Shown: positions 16,481-25,211 of the stretch, one piece after another | Numbering within the stretch: the first letter of the stretch is position 1 | Layout: every line of letters starts with the position of its first letter | NCBI GenBank assembly: GCA_045597045.1 | Contig: JAZODN010000131.1 | Location: forward strand, 1 to 26,123 | Reading direction: 5' to 3' | Source: SIG588 sp045597045 | Lineage (GTDB): Bacteria > Bacillota > Clostridia > Oscillospirales > Acutalibacteraceae | DNA: 26,123 nucleotides | Program-made: the position numbers and the translations under genes | Notes under the pieces: generated by a model | Database searches by the model: none | The model's input: only the letters and a program-made list of their open reading frames with translations | What the model was told of the DNA's origin: nothing

Positions 16481-19400
16481 ATGACAAAACGACTTTTGGC
16501 ACTGTTGCTTTGCCTGTGCTTGTTGATCCCGTTTATGGGTGTCTCAGGTGGTTCGGTGCTGGCGGCAGAAGAGGAGGAAACGGGTGGTTTTATCATCAAA
16601 GAACTCCCCATCTACGTTTCTACCGGCTTGGATTTGGGTGCCTCCGCCTCGGTGCTGTTCACCTCGCCCGGCGGAAAATTCGACGCATTGGATCTGTCCG
16701 GTAACGGAACATATTCTTTTGAAAACGTCGGTATTATGTTTGATACGTATCTTTCCGGTACGGATGCATTCATGGACTATATGTCAAAGGGCCTCTTCGA
16801 CGGTCAGTTTGAGATCACCTCCAGCGGTGACTGTGACGATGAAGAGTGGCGCTGCAGACCTGGCTCGGTGGTTAAATTTGACCCTATGGGTTGGCGGCGT
16901 GTGATCGTTCCGCTGACTGCTTTTGGCGGCAGCGGTACGGGTATGGATGCGTTTAGAAAATCGAATTTCAACTTTATCCGTGTGTATTTCCAGGGCGGCG
17001 GCCGACCCGGTGCCACCGGTATGATCAAAATGATCAACTGGGCGTTGGTTGACCTCACTGCTCCCGAAGTTTCTTTAGATGAGCGTCCGATTGGCGACGG
17101 TACCTTTGAAGCAGAGCCGCCCGTGTTCCACAAGGTGGATATTGCCCCCGGTTTTGATGACAGTATCACCAAGTTTGCAGGTTACAATTTGCAGGAATAT
17201 ATCGATGCACACCCTGAGGTAAAGATTACCGATAATCTCGGTAGACCGGACTATACCGCCGTTGTCAACTCGTTGCTTGATGGTTTGAACGCGGCCGGTG
17301 GCGGCGCGCTGTTTATTCCGGCCGGTCAGTGGGATTTTCGTGGTACGCTGACGATGCCTGCCGGTACCTCCATTTTCGGTGAATGGGCGAACCCCGACGA
17401 AAACCCCGAAGTGCGCGGTACGGTGTTGAAGGTGTACAGCGGTGCCGGCTCGGCCGATGGCACATCGTTTGTTAAAATGATGCAGCACACCCAGATTCGC
17501 AACGTGGCGTTCTGGTATCCCGAGCAGTCGGTGGATACGCTTGTGCAATATCCGCCCACTATTCAGACCTTCCAGTATACCTTCGTTGAGAACGTGACTT
17601 TGGTTAACTCCTACTTCGGTATTCAAAACAACAGCGGTGCCAACTGTCCGAATGCCTGGAACATTTACGGCACTCCTTTGAACATCGGTTTGGATTTCGA
17701 CAACGTTATCGATATCGCGCGTGTGGAAGAACTGCATTTCGCTGCTAAGTATTGGATGTATTCCGGTCTGCCGAATGCGCCGACTGCCGCGGCCGACGTG
17801 AAGAAGCTGGAAAATCAGCTGTATAATTACGCGATCGGCATCACTCTGCGCCGTATTGACTGGTCGTATGTGACATATTCCGATATTGTCGGTTACAATA
17901 TCGGTTTGCTGTTTGACCGTTCCGTCAACGGAACCAGCTTCCCGAACGGTCAGTGTGTGGGCCTTAACTTTACAAACTGTAAGTACGGTCATTTCTCTTA
18001 CGGTGCTTCGAGTTCGTGTGAATCGCTGCTCGATATCACCATGAAGAACTGTGAATACGGTATTTACACCACGGGTGAGATTTCGGGTGTAATCCAGTAT
18101 TACAACGCAAACATCCAGGCCACTAAATATGCGGTGTATCAAAACAGCAACCACACCAAGCTCAGCGTGATGGCGTCTACCATCCGCGGCGGTCGTGTGT
18201 ACACCGAAAAAGGCAACAACATCTTCATCAACAACAAGTTCCTCACCGCAGCACCTCAGGTGGAGTTGGATTACGGTACGGTTTCCGGCATCCTGCTCGG
18301 CAACACGGATGCTTACGGCGATGAGATCGAATATACCAACCCCGGTCGTTGCACGTTGAGTTACGATAAGAACAAGGTGGAGTTGCAGCCCTATACTCAG
18401 ATGACGCGCGAAGAAGCGAAGGGCTACATCAAGGCACCTGCCAGCAAGGAATACATCATTCCGACCGATCTGGATACCACTTGTCAGACGGACGTGACCG
18501 AAAAGATTCAAGCGTACTTAACCGAACTTGGCAACAAGGGCGGCGGTATTCTGTTCTTGAAACCCGGTAAATATCTCGTCGAAGGAACCTTCACCATTCC
18601 CACGGGTGTGGAATTGCGCGGTGCGGCCGACTATGCTTCTGTACCGAAGGCGGTCAATACCATGCTGTATGTTCGCACGCCGATTGAAGCGGGCAAGGAT
18701 GAATATACCTCGACTGCAACCATCACGATGGCAGAAAACAGCGGTATCCGCGGTGTGATCTTCAACTATCCCGATCAGCACTCGACGTTCCGCGTGGTCG
18801 ATACGGTGGTGGATCCGGTGGCTTCGGCCGAAACGGGTGTCGAAGTTAAGGTGGATTACTATGAGTTCGACTTCCTGCCGTATCCCTACACCATTCGCGG
18901 TACCGGCAAGGATATCTACGTGGTGAACGTATCCATCCGTAACGGCTGGAACGGCATCGATATGAAGACCTATCGCTGCGATAACCACTACATCGATTAT
19001 CTCGCAGGCCACTTCTTTAATCGCGGTATCGTGATCGGCGGCGGCTCCGAGAACGGCTATGTCCGTAACTTCCAGTTCAACTACAACTCCATTTATCAAG
19101 CCGGTGCGGATATTTGGGCCGGCTTCGGCGGTGAACCTGCCAAATCGGGTGTGGCCTCCTATTTCCACCAGCCGATGCAGGCACAGTTCAACAACAACTC
19201 CATTATCTTGCAGCTCGGTCATGTGGAAAACCAGTTGGTATACAACTGCTTCAACTACGCTTCCTACATCGGTGTTCACACGATTGCCGAGCCGACCGGT
19301 GCGGCAGATGCGCGTATCTTCGGTCACGGTGTTGACTACGGTACGGTTTCGCTGAAGGTGGAAGCAGCCGAAAATTTGGAATTCACCAACATGCAGCTGA

Positions 19401-20686
19401 CCTCCTTTAACCAGTGCGGAAGCGACGCCAACACCAAGCGCTATGCCGTTGACCAGAGCAAGGTTCCGCTGTATGATATCTGGCTGACCGACACCTTTGA
19501 AGGTGAAATTGCCATCACCAACTTCACCGAATGGGCACCTTCGCCCACATCGGGTGTTCGTGTGGATAGCGGTAAGCTGAATATGTATAACGCACAGTTC
19601 AGCCACACGGTAAGTCACTTGTTTGAACTGAACGGCGACGGGATTCTGAACGTTGTCGGCTTCAGCTCGACCCGTAGCGACAACCCGAAGATCGTGGATG
19701 ATCAACCCCAGAACCTGCACGTCACCGCCGGTTACTATGTCAGCGAACTGCAGAATCTCGAGGGTATCGGCACGTTTGAGCACGTGTATCCGCGTGAAAC
19801 GCGTTATTCCGTGCCGAAGAACGTCGAATTCCCCGAAAAGTGCGACATCGTGTTCGTGGAGTCCTTCGATGAATATGACTTCACTGACCAGACGACCTTC
19901 ACGGCGGATGATCTGGCGAAGACCACCTTGCGTCGCGGTGCTGTGCGTATGCGTCTTGGCGCCGGCCGCCTGGCACACGGTCTGAAGACGGGTTATAACA
20001 AACAAGCGGAGAAACCCTTTGCGTTGGAAGGCGGTAAAAAGGATAGTCTGTACCGTATGGAATGGCGCATTTCGGTGGATGAGATGCGTGATACGGACGA
20101 TTCCGAGATCTATATGAACCTTTTCAACGATAACGTGAATACGCAGACGGTTTTGACCATCAAGCGCGACGGTACGCTTGTGGATATGAACAAGAATACG
20201 TTTGGTAAGATCGATCTCAAGACCTACTATCGCCTGTCGGTGGAAGTGGATGCGCGCAACGCCAATAATAAGACGGCGACGATTTATCTGTTGGATGATA
20301 ACAGCCGCATGATTGCTAAGAGTGCGACGATCAGCCTCAACAAGAACTTCCAAGGCGAAAAGACGGTGACCGGCTTCTGGTTTGTGGCCATGGCTATGCC
20401 GGGCGAAACGCCGGAAACCGAAACGGATTTCTACGTGGACTACTTCTTCCTGATTCGCAGCGAAGAAAGCACCATTGCAACCGCAACGCTCGGTGACGTG
20501 AGTGGCGACGGTAAGATTGATTCGACCGACGCACGTATGGTGTTGCAGTATGCAGTGAAAAAGATCACCACACTGCCCACTCTCGAGGCGGCGGATGTGG
20601 ACGGCAACGGCCAAATTAATTCCACCGATGCCCGTTTAATCCTGCAATATACCGTGAAGAAGATCAGCAAATTCCCGGCAGCGTAA
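16481..20686 (+). CDS. secreted dockerin protein with two beta-helix modules, array copy 3
   Basis: 1401 residues, with signal peptide MTKRLLALLLCLCLLIPF and cleavage probably at LAA|EEE (29/30). The sandwich is at about 36-192 and has unusually many Gly residues in its middle. Beta-helix 1 is at about 232-635 (VNSLLDGLNAAGGGALFIPAG, SIFGEWANPDENP) and beta-helix 2 at about 662-1068 (KGGGILFLKPGKYLVEGTF, VELRGAADYA). The C-terminal sandwich is at about 1120-1330 and the dockerin at 1337-1401. It is closest to copy 1, not to its direct neighbours: a 35-base stretch at 19559-19593 is identical to 10729-10763, and both share VRVDSGKLNMYNAQF and the NQCG segment. It differs from copy 1 in the region before beta-helix 1 (HPEVKITDNLGRPDY). 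Only two TTA, CTA or TCA codons occur between 17075 and 20614. Confidence 0.88.
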   Translation: MTKRLLALLLCLCLLIPFMGVSGGSVLAAEEEETGGFIIKELPIYVSTGLDLGASASVLFTSPGGKFDALDLSGNGTYSFENVGIMFDTYLSGTDAFMDYMSKGLFDGQFEITSSGDCDDEEWRCRPGSVVKFDPMGWRRVIVPLTAFGGSGTGMDAFRKSNFNFIRVYFQGGGRPGATGMIKMINWALVDLTAPEVSLDERPIGDGTFEAEPPVFHKVDIAPGFDDSITKFAGYNLQEYIDAHPEVKITDNLGRPDYTAVVNSLLDGLNAAGGGALFIPAGQWDFRGTLTMPAGTSIFGEWANPDENPEVRGTVLKVYSGAGSADGTSFVKMMQHTQIRNVAFWYPEQSVDTLVQYPPTIQTFQYTFVENVTLVNSYFGIQNNSGANCPNAWNIYGTPLNIGLDFDNVIDIARVEELHFAAKYWMYSGLPNAPTAAADVKKLENQLYNYAIGITLRRIDWSYVTYSDIVGYNIGLLFDRSVNGTSFPNGQCVGLNFTNCKYGHFSYGASSSCESLLDITMKNCEYGIYTTGEISGVIQYYNANIQATKYAVYQNSNHTKLSVMASTIRGGRVYTEKGNNIFINNKFLTAAPQVELDYGTVSGILLGNTDAYGDEIEYTNPGRCTLSYDKNKVELQPYTQMTREEAKGYIKAPASKEYIIPTDLDTTCQTDVTEKIQAYLTELGNKGGGILFLKPGKYLVEGTFTIPTGVELRGAADYASVPKAVNTMLYVRTPIEAGKDEYTSTATITMAENSGIRGVIFNYPDQHSTFRVVDTVVDPVASAETGVEVKVDYYEFDFLPYPYTIRGTGKDIYVVNVSIRNGWNGIDMKTYRCDNHYIDYLAGHFFNRGIVIGGGSENGYVRNFQFNYNSIYQAGADIWAGFGGEPAKSGVASYFHQPMQAQFNNNSIILQLGHVENQLVYNCFNYASYIGVHTIAEPTGAADARIFGHGVDYGTVSLKVEAAENLEFTNMQLTSFNQCGSDANTKRYAVDQSKVPLYDIWLTDTFEGEIAITNFTEWAPSPTSGVRVDSGKLNMYNAQFSHTVSHLFELNGDGILNVVGFSSTRSDNPKIVDDQPQNLHVTAGYYVSELQNLEGIGTFEHVYPRETRYSVPKNVEFPEKCDIVFVESFDEYDFTDQTTFTADDLAKTTLRRGAVRMRLGAGRLAHGLKTGYNKQAEKPFALEGGKKDSLYRMEWRISVDEMRDTDDSEIYMNLFNDNVNTQTVLTIKRDGTLVDMNKNTFGKIDLKTYYRLSVEVDARNANNKTATIYLLDDNSRMIAKSATISLNKNFQGEKTVTGFWFVAMAMPGETPETETDFYVDYFFLIRSEESTIATATLGDVSGDGKIDSTDARMVLQYAVKKITTLPTLEAADVDGNGQINSTDARLILQYTVKKISKFPAA

Positions 20687-20690
20687 CTGA

Positions 20691-20734
20691 AAAAAGCACC
20701 GCGCGATTCATGATGGTGGCGCGGTGCTTTTTTT
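20691..20734 (+). terminator. terminator of array gene 3
   Basis: A perfect 14-bp stem (AAAAAGCACCGCGC with GCGCGGTGCTTTTT) around a 14-base loop, followed by further T residues. It starts four bases after the stop. Confidence 0.93.
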
Positions 20735-20775
20735 GTTTTCTTTTAAGAGAATAGTTGTCTTCTTTGCGGATTTTA

Positions 20776-20804
20776 TTGACACTATCTTGGGTTTATGTTA
20801 GAAT
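20776..20804 (+). promoter_or_regulatory. promoter of array gene 4
   Basis: TTGACA (20776-20781), 17-base spacer, TAGAAT (20799-20804) with an extended TG one base upstream. The leader is about 60 bases, longer than for the other three, and contains a possible small hairpin (GGAGAG at 20818-20823 with CTCTCT at 20832-20837). Confidence 0.85.
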
Positions 20805-20871
20805 GTAGCAGTTGAGAGGAGAGTGGACGTGCTCTCTGTTTCATATTCTGTATTCATGTAAGGAGACCGTT

Positions 20872-23800
20872 ATGAAAAAGAGAATTGTATCTGTTCTGCT
20901 TTGTCTTTGCCTGCTGCTGCCTTTTGTGAGCGTGGCAGATGTTACGGCAACGGCTGCGGAGGGAAGTTCCAATTACATTATCAAAGAACTTCCTGCATTT
21001 CAGGCCAACGTGACCGCCACCTTGACAGTGGGCGGTGCTTTGTGGACTTCCAGCAACGTGAAGTTCGATCCGGTGGATCTCACCAAATACGGTTATAGCG
21101 AAGATCCTGCCAAGGTCGGTTTCCAGATGGATACTTTTGTGACGGGTGATCAAAAGTTCATCGAGTATATGAACAGCGGTTATCTCGGCGGTCAAATGGA
21201 GATCACTTCCAGTGGTGTGCCGGATAAAAATGAACTCTTTGCATGGCCGAACCGCCTGTCGTTTGGCGAAGGAGAGTGGATTCGTATTACCATTCCTTTC
21301 TCGGCCTATGATATGGGGGATAAGAAAGGCTTTAAGCCGAATGCGTTTAATTTTACGCGTATCCACCTGATCGGTCCTGAAGCACATGCAGCGCAGTATG
21401 CCGGCGCAACCGGTACCTTCAAAATTGCCAATCTTTGCATTGTGGATCTGCGCGTTCCCGAAAACGAGCGTCCGACTGAGCAGGAAATGCCGTTGGGTGA
21501 CGGCACGTTTGAGCCGGAAGCGCCCGTGTGGAAAGAGGTGGAGTTCGCCGCCGGTTACGACGACAGTGTGAAGCAGGTGGCCGGTTATAACCTGGCAGAG
21601 TACGTTACCAAGCACGAAGCTTCGCTGCGTGAAAAGGGCTTTACCGGCAAGGACTACACCTCGGTGGTGAACTCTTTGCTGGATGGTTTGTATAAAGCGG
21701 GCGGCGGTGCGCTGTTTATTCCGGCGGGCCATTACCCGTTCTACGGAGAGATCCGTATGCCGGCCGGTGTGACCATCGTTGGCGAATGGGCCAATCCCGA
21801 CCAAAACCCCGAAGTGCGCGGCACGGTGTTGGAAGTGTATGGCGGTCGTGGCAGTGTGGACGGTGCCGCCTTTATCAACATGGGCGGTAGCAGCAAGGTG
21901 ACCAATCTCAGCATTTGGTATCCCGAACAAGCGGTGGAAAGCATTGCACAATATCCGCCTTCCATCAGCACCTCCGGTTATGCCGTGGTGCAGAATGTCA
22001 CGCTTGTGAACTCCTATTTCGGTATTCAAAATATCAACACGGCCAATGCGCCGAACGCGTGGGACGTTTACGGTACACCGTTGAACGTGGGCATTGATTT
22101 TGATATGGTCATTGATATTCACCGTATTCAAAACATCCACTTTGCGGCAAAATATTGGGAGCGTTCCGGCCTGCCGAATGCGCCGACCACCGCTGTCCAA
22201 AAGCAGTTGCTGCAAGAACAGTTGTATAACTATGCGATCGGCATTACCGTGCGCCGTATCGACTGGTCTTACGTTGGTTTCAGCGACATCAAAGGCTATA
22301 ACATCGGCCTGTTCTTCGATGCGTCGATCGGCGGCGGTTATCCGAACGGTCAGTGCATGTCGATGGAATTCACCAACTGCAAATATGCAGTGTTTGCCTA
22401 TGGCGTTAGCGGCCAATCAGAAATGCTGTCGGATTTCGTTATTAAAAACTGCGAATACGGCATCTATCTGGCCGACGGTGCCGACGGTATTCTGCAAATG
22501 GCCAATATGGATATTTCGGCCACCAAGGAAGCGATTCATCAAGAGAGTGTTGTGCGCATGAGCATGGTCAACAGCACTGTGCGTAGCGGCAAGGTGCTGT
22601 TGGAAGGCGGCAACAATGTCTTTATGAACAACATCTTTCTCACGGCAGCGCCTCACATTACCATGGACAACGGTACGGTTTCGGCTATTGTGATTGGCAA
22701 TACCGATTCCTTCGGTGACGAAATCGAATACGATAACAAGGCGTTTTGTCTGCTCGACTACGAAGCACAAAAGGCCGATATCGCAGAGCATACGCCGGTT
22801 ACACGTGAGGAACTGTTTAAGGAGTACGGTCCTAAGACAGATACGTTGGTTATTGTGGAGAATTTGGACCGCACGGGTGCTACGGACGTAACCGAAGGTT
22901 TGCAGGCGCATTTGACCGTTATGGGTAACAACGGCGGCGGCACGGTGTATCTGGTTCCCGGTATCTATCGTATCGAAGGCACACTTTCGGTGCCCGAAGG
23001 GGTGGAATTGCGCGGTTCGTTGGATGTGGGTGCACAGCCGACAGCGAAAAACACCATCTTTATGGTAACCACGCCGATTGAAAACGGCAAAGATCAATAT
23101 ACCTCTACTGCTACCATTACCTTGGCGAAGAACAGCGGTGTGCGCGGTGTTATCTTCAATTATCCCGAACAGAACAACCGTTTTACCAAGCGTGCAGAGA
23201 CGGTTGGCGAAGGGGATAAGGCCGTCACCGAAGATTGGTACGATTTCGAATTTGTGCCGTATCCCTTCCTGATTCGCGGTACCGGTGAAAATGTGTATAT
23301 TATAAACACCACCTTCCGCAACGCGTGGAACGGTGTGGACTTTAAAACCTTCCGCTGCGATAATCATTACATCAGTTATTTGGCAGGGCACTGCTATAAC
23401 CGCGGTGTGGTGATCGGTAACGGTACCACCGGCGGTGTGATTCGTGACATCCAGTTTAACTACAACTCCATTTTGGAGGCACCCGGCAAATGGGCCGGTT
23501 ACGGCGGCTTTGAAAATACTTCGGAAATCAGTCGCGGCTTCCATCAGCAGATGCAGGCACAGTTTAACAACAATGCCGTTATTATTCAGTTGGGTGACGT
23601 AAACGACCAGATCGTATACGACAGTTTCAACTATGCCGGGTATATCGGCACGCACTTGGTGGACGAAAACGGTCAGGCAGCCAACGCACGCATCTTTGGT
23701 CGCGGTATCGACTATAATACGGTCGGCTTCAAGATCGAAGCGGTGGAAAACGTTGAATTGCTCAGTTATCAGGCGTGCGCTTTCAACCAAATGGGCTCGA

Positions 23801-25068
23801 ACACCGCTACCGGCCGTGAGGCGGTGGATCAAAGCAAAAATCCCATTTATGACATTTGGGTAACCGATTCCTTCAAAGGCAAGCTGGCGCTGGTCAATAT
23901 GGTGGAATGGGGTCCTTCGGCCAATGCGGCCATTCGTGTGGACGGCGGCGAGTTGATCGTGACCAATGCCTCTATTTTACACGATAACACCAAACGTTTT
24001 GAAATGAACCAAAACGGTGTTCTGAAGATGTACGGTTTGCAGTTGGCAGGTAACTGGACAGGTGAGTTGGCCAGTGCCAATCAGGATCAGCTCTTTATTA
24101 AGGGTGGCTGCTACACTATTGAACCTCCGGAACAGCAAAAGATGGGCGAATTCTCCTACATGTATCCTAATCGCCACCGTTGGTCGGTGCCGCAGAACGT
24201 GGATTTCCCCCAAAATGCCGAACTGGTGGTAACCGAAGCGTTTGACAGCTATGAATTCAGCAAGAAGAGCGATTACCGCGTGAACGACGCTTCCACCGTG
24301 ACCGTGCGTCGCGGCGAGGTGCGCATGCGCATGAATGCAGGCCAGTTTGTGCAAGGTATTTTGACCGGCCAGAACGCGGAAGAGAAGACGGCGTTTGAAC
24401 TGGGCAGCGGCAGCGCGAAGGATTTGTATCGCATCGAGTGGCGGTTCAAGGTCGACGGTATGCGTAATACGGCGATGAGCGAAATTTCGCTGTGTCTCAC
24501 CACCATTAACCGCAACGTGCGCTTTGAAGAGGTGGTCACGATCGACAAAGACGGCAACGCGTGGCTGAAGGACAACTCGCTTCTCGGCACGCTCAAATTC
24601 AGCACCTATTATCGCGTGGCTGTGGAGTATGATGCACGTAACAAGGATCAAAAGACGGTTATGGTGTATCTGTTGGATGACAGCGGCAACGTGATTGCCA
24701 ACGGCAAGCCTTCGCTATTGCACGATTCTTTCCAGGGCGCATACAATATTTCGGGCTTCCTGTTCAATGCGATGGCAGACGTGGGGGATGCACCCGAAAC
24801 CGAAACGGATATGACGCTGGATTATTTCTACATCACGCGCAGCGAAAAGAGCACGATTTCCGCCGCGACGCTCGGTGACGTGAGTGGCGACGGCAAGATC
24901 GACTCCACCGACGCACGCATGGTATTGCAGTATGCGGTGAAGAAGATCTCGTCGCTGCCGGTACAGAATGCAGCGGATGTGGACGGTAACGGTCACATTG
25001 ATTCGACCGATGCGCGCTTGATTTTGCAGTATACCGTGAAGAAGATCAGCAAATTTCCCGCCGCGTAA
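20872..25068 (+). CDS. secreted dockerin protein with two beta-helix modules, array copy 4 (most diverged)
   Basis: 1398 residues from the ATG at 20872, which has TAAGGAG upstream; a longer in-frame opening to 20812 runs into the promoter. Signal peptide MKKRIVSVLLCLCLLLPF, cleavage probably at TAA|EG. Layout: sandwich about 36-193, beta-helix 1 about 236-640, beta-helix 2 about 665-1070, sandwich about 1118-1328, dockerin 1334-1398. It departs from copies 1-3 at otherwise invariant places: NAPNAWDVYGTPLN instead of NCPNAWNIYGTPLN, IHRIQ instead of IARIQ, FHQQMQ instead of FHQPMQ, YDSFN instead of YNCFN, and ISYLAGHCYNRG instead of IDYLAGHFYNRG. A Lys/Glu-rich insertion (RAETVGEGDKAVTEDW) sits in beta-helix 2. 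These changes point to a different ligand, while the dockerin is unchanged. Confidence 0.88.
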   Translation: MKKRIVSVLLCLCLLLPFVSVADVTATAAEGSSNYIIKELPAFQANVTATLTVGGALWTSSNVKFDPVDLTKYGYSEDPAKVGFQMDTFVTGDQKFIEYMNSGYLGGQMEITSSGVPDKNELFAWPNRLSFGEGEWIRITIPFSAYDMGDKKGFKPNAFNFTRIHLIGPEAHAAQYAGATGTFKIANLCIVDLRVPENERPTEQEMPLGDGTFEPEAPVWKEVEFAAGYDDSVKQVAGYNLAEYVTKHEASLREKGFTGKDYTSVVNSLLDGLYKAGGGALFIPAGHYPFYGEIRMPAGVTIVGEWANPDQNPEVRGTVLEVYGGRGSVDGAAFINMGGSSKVTNLSIWYPEQAVESIAQYPPSISTSGYAVVQNVTLVNSYFGIQNINTANAPNAWDVYGTPLNVGIDFDMVIDIHRIQNIHFAAKYWERSGLPNAPTTAVQKQLLQEQLYNYAIGITVRRIDWSYVGFSDIKGYNIGLFFDASIGGGYPNGQCMSMEFTNCKYAVFAYGVSGQSEMLSDFVIKNCEYGIYLADGADGILQMANMDISATKEAIHQESVVRMSMVNSTVRSGKVLLEGGNNVFMNNIFLTAAPHITMDNGTVSAIVIGNTDSFGDEIEYDNKAFCLLDYEAQKADIAEHTPVTREELFKEYGPKTDTLVIVENLDRTGATDVTEGLQAHLTVMGNNGGGTVYLVPGIYRIEGTLSVPEGVELRGSLDVGAQPTAKNTIFMVTTPIENGKDQYTSTATITLAKNSGVRGVIFNYPEQNNRFTKRAETVGEGDKAVTEDWYDFEFVPYPFLIRGTGENVYIINTTFRNAWNGVDFKTFRCDNHYISYLAGHCYNRGVVIGNGTTGGVIRDIQFNYNSILEAPGKWAGYGGFENTSEISRGFHQQMQAQFNNNAVIIQLGDVNDQIVYDSFNYAGYIGTHLVDENGQAANARIFGRGIDYNTVGFKIEAVENVELLSYQACAFNQMGSNTATGREAVDQSKNPIYDIWVTDSFKGKLALVNMVEWGPSANAAIRVDGGELIVTNASILHDNTKRFEMNQNGVLKMYGLQLAGNWTGELASANQDQLFIKGGCYTIEPPEQQKMGEFSYMYPNRHRWSVPQNVDFPQNAELVVTEAFDSYEFSKKSDYRVNDASTVTVRRGEVRMRMNAGQFVQGILTGQNAEEKTAFELGSGSAKDLYRIEWRFKVDGMRNTAMSEISLCLTTINRNVRFEEVVTIDKDGNAWLKDNSLLGTLKFSTYYRVAVEYDARNKDQKTVMVYLLDDSGNVIANGKPSLLHDSFQGAYNISGFLFNAMADVGDAPETETDMTLDYFYITRSEKSTISAATLGDVSGDGKIDSTDARMVLQYAVKKISSLPVQNAADVDGNGHIDSTDARLILQYTVKKISKFPAA

Positions 25069-25071
25069 ACC

Positions 25072-25105
25072 AAACAGGGATACACTTCGGTGTATCCCTG
25101 TTTTT
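25072..25105 (+). terminator. terminator of array gene 4
   Basis: A stem AACAGGGATACAC with GTGTATCCCTGTT closes on the stable tetraloop TTCG and is followed by a T-run. It starts four bases after the stop. Confidence 0.95.
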
Positions 25106-25149
25106 CTTTGCGCTTTTCTTTGAATTTTGCGGTTTTTTTGTATTTATTG

Positions 25150-25178
25150 TTGCGATGTCGCAATTTTTCTGTTATACT
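25150..25178 (+). promoter_or_regulatory. thyX promoter overlapped by a 14-base inverted repeat
   Basis: TTGCGA (-35, 25150-25155), 17-base spacer, TATACT (-10, 25173-25178) with an extended TG. The -35 is the left half of TTGCGATGTCGCAA (25150-25163), a perfect inverted repeat with a 2-base centre. A protein bound there would block the promoter. The promoter is well supported; the operator role is inference. Confidence 0.7.
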
Positions 25179-25211
25179 TATTTTATGTATAAGTAAAAAG
25201 GAGTGCTCGTT

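Larger units (their letters stand above)
7580..25105 (+). repeat. tandem array of four paralogous dockerin/beta-helix gene units
   Basis: Four units, each with promoter, 4.2-kb gene and terminator, repeat head to tail with no other gene between them. The encoded proteins align along their full length with few indels. The coding segments for the dockerins (11680-11877, 16054-16248, 20489-20683 and 24871-25065) are the most conserved parts at DNA level. The terminator hairpins differ in sequence, so the repeat unit has diverged outside the genes. Confidence 0.92.

Noticed and set aside
20818..20837. Small hairpin in the leader of array gene 4 as a riboswitch or attenuator
   Set aside because: It has only six pairs, no terminator-type T-run follows and no known riboswitch core is visible in the 60-base leader.
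7636..25068. The array as a phage tail-spike or depolymerase locus
   Set aside because: Beta-helix repeats also occur in tail spikes, but all four proteins have signal peptides and dockerins, each is transcribed alone, and no phage structural gene is nearby.
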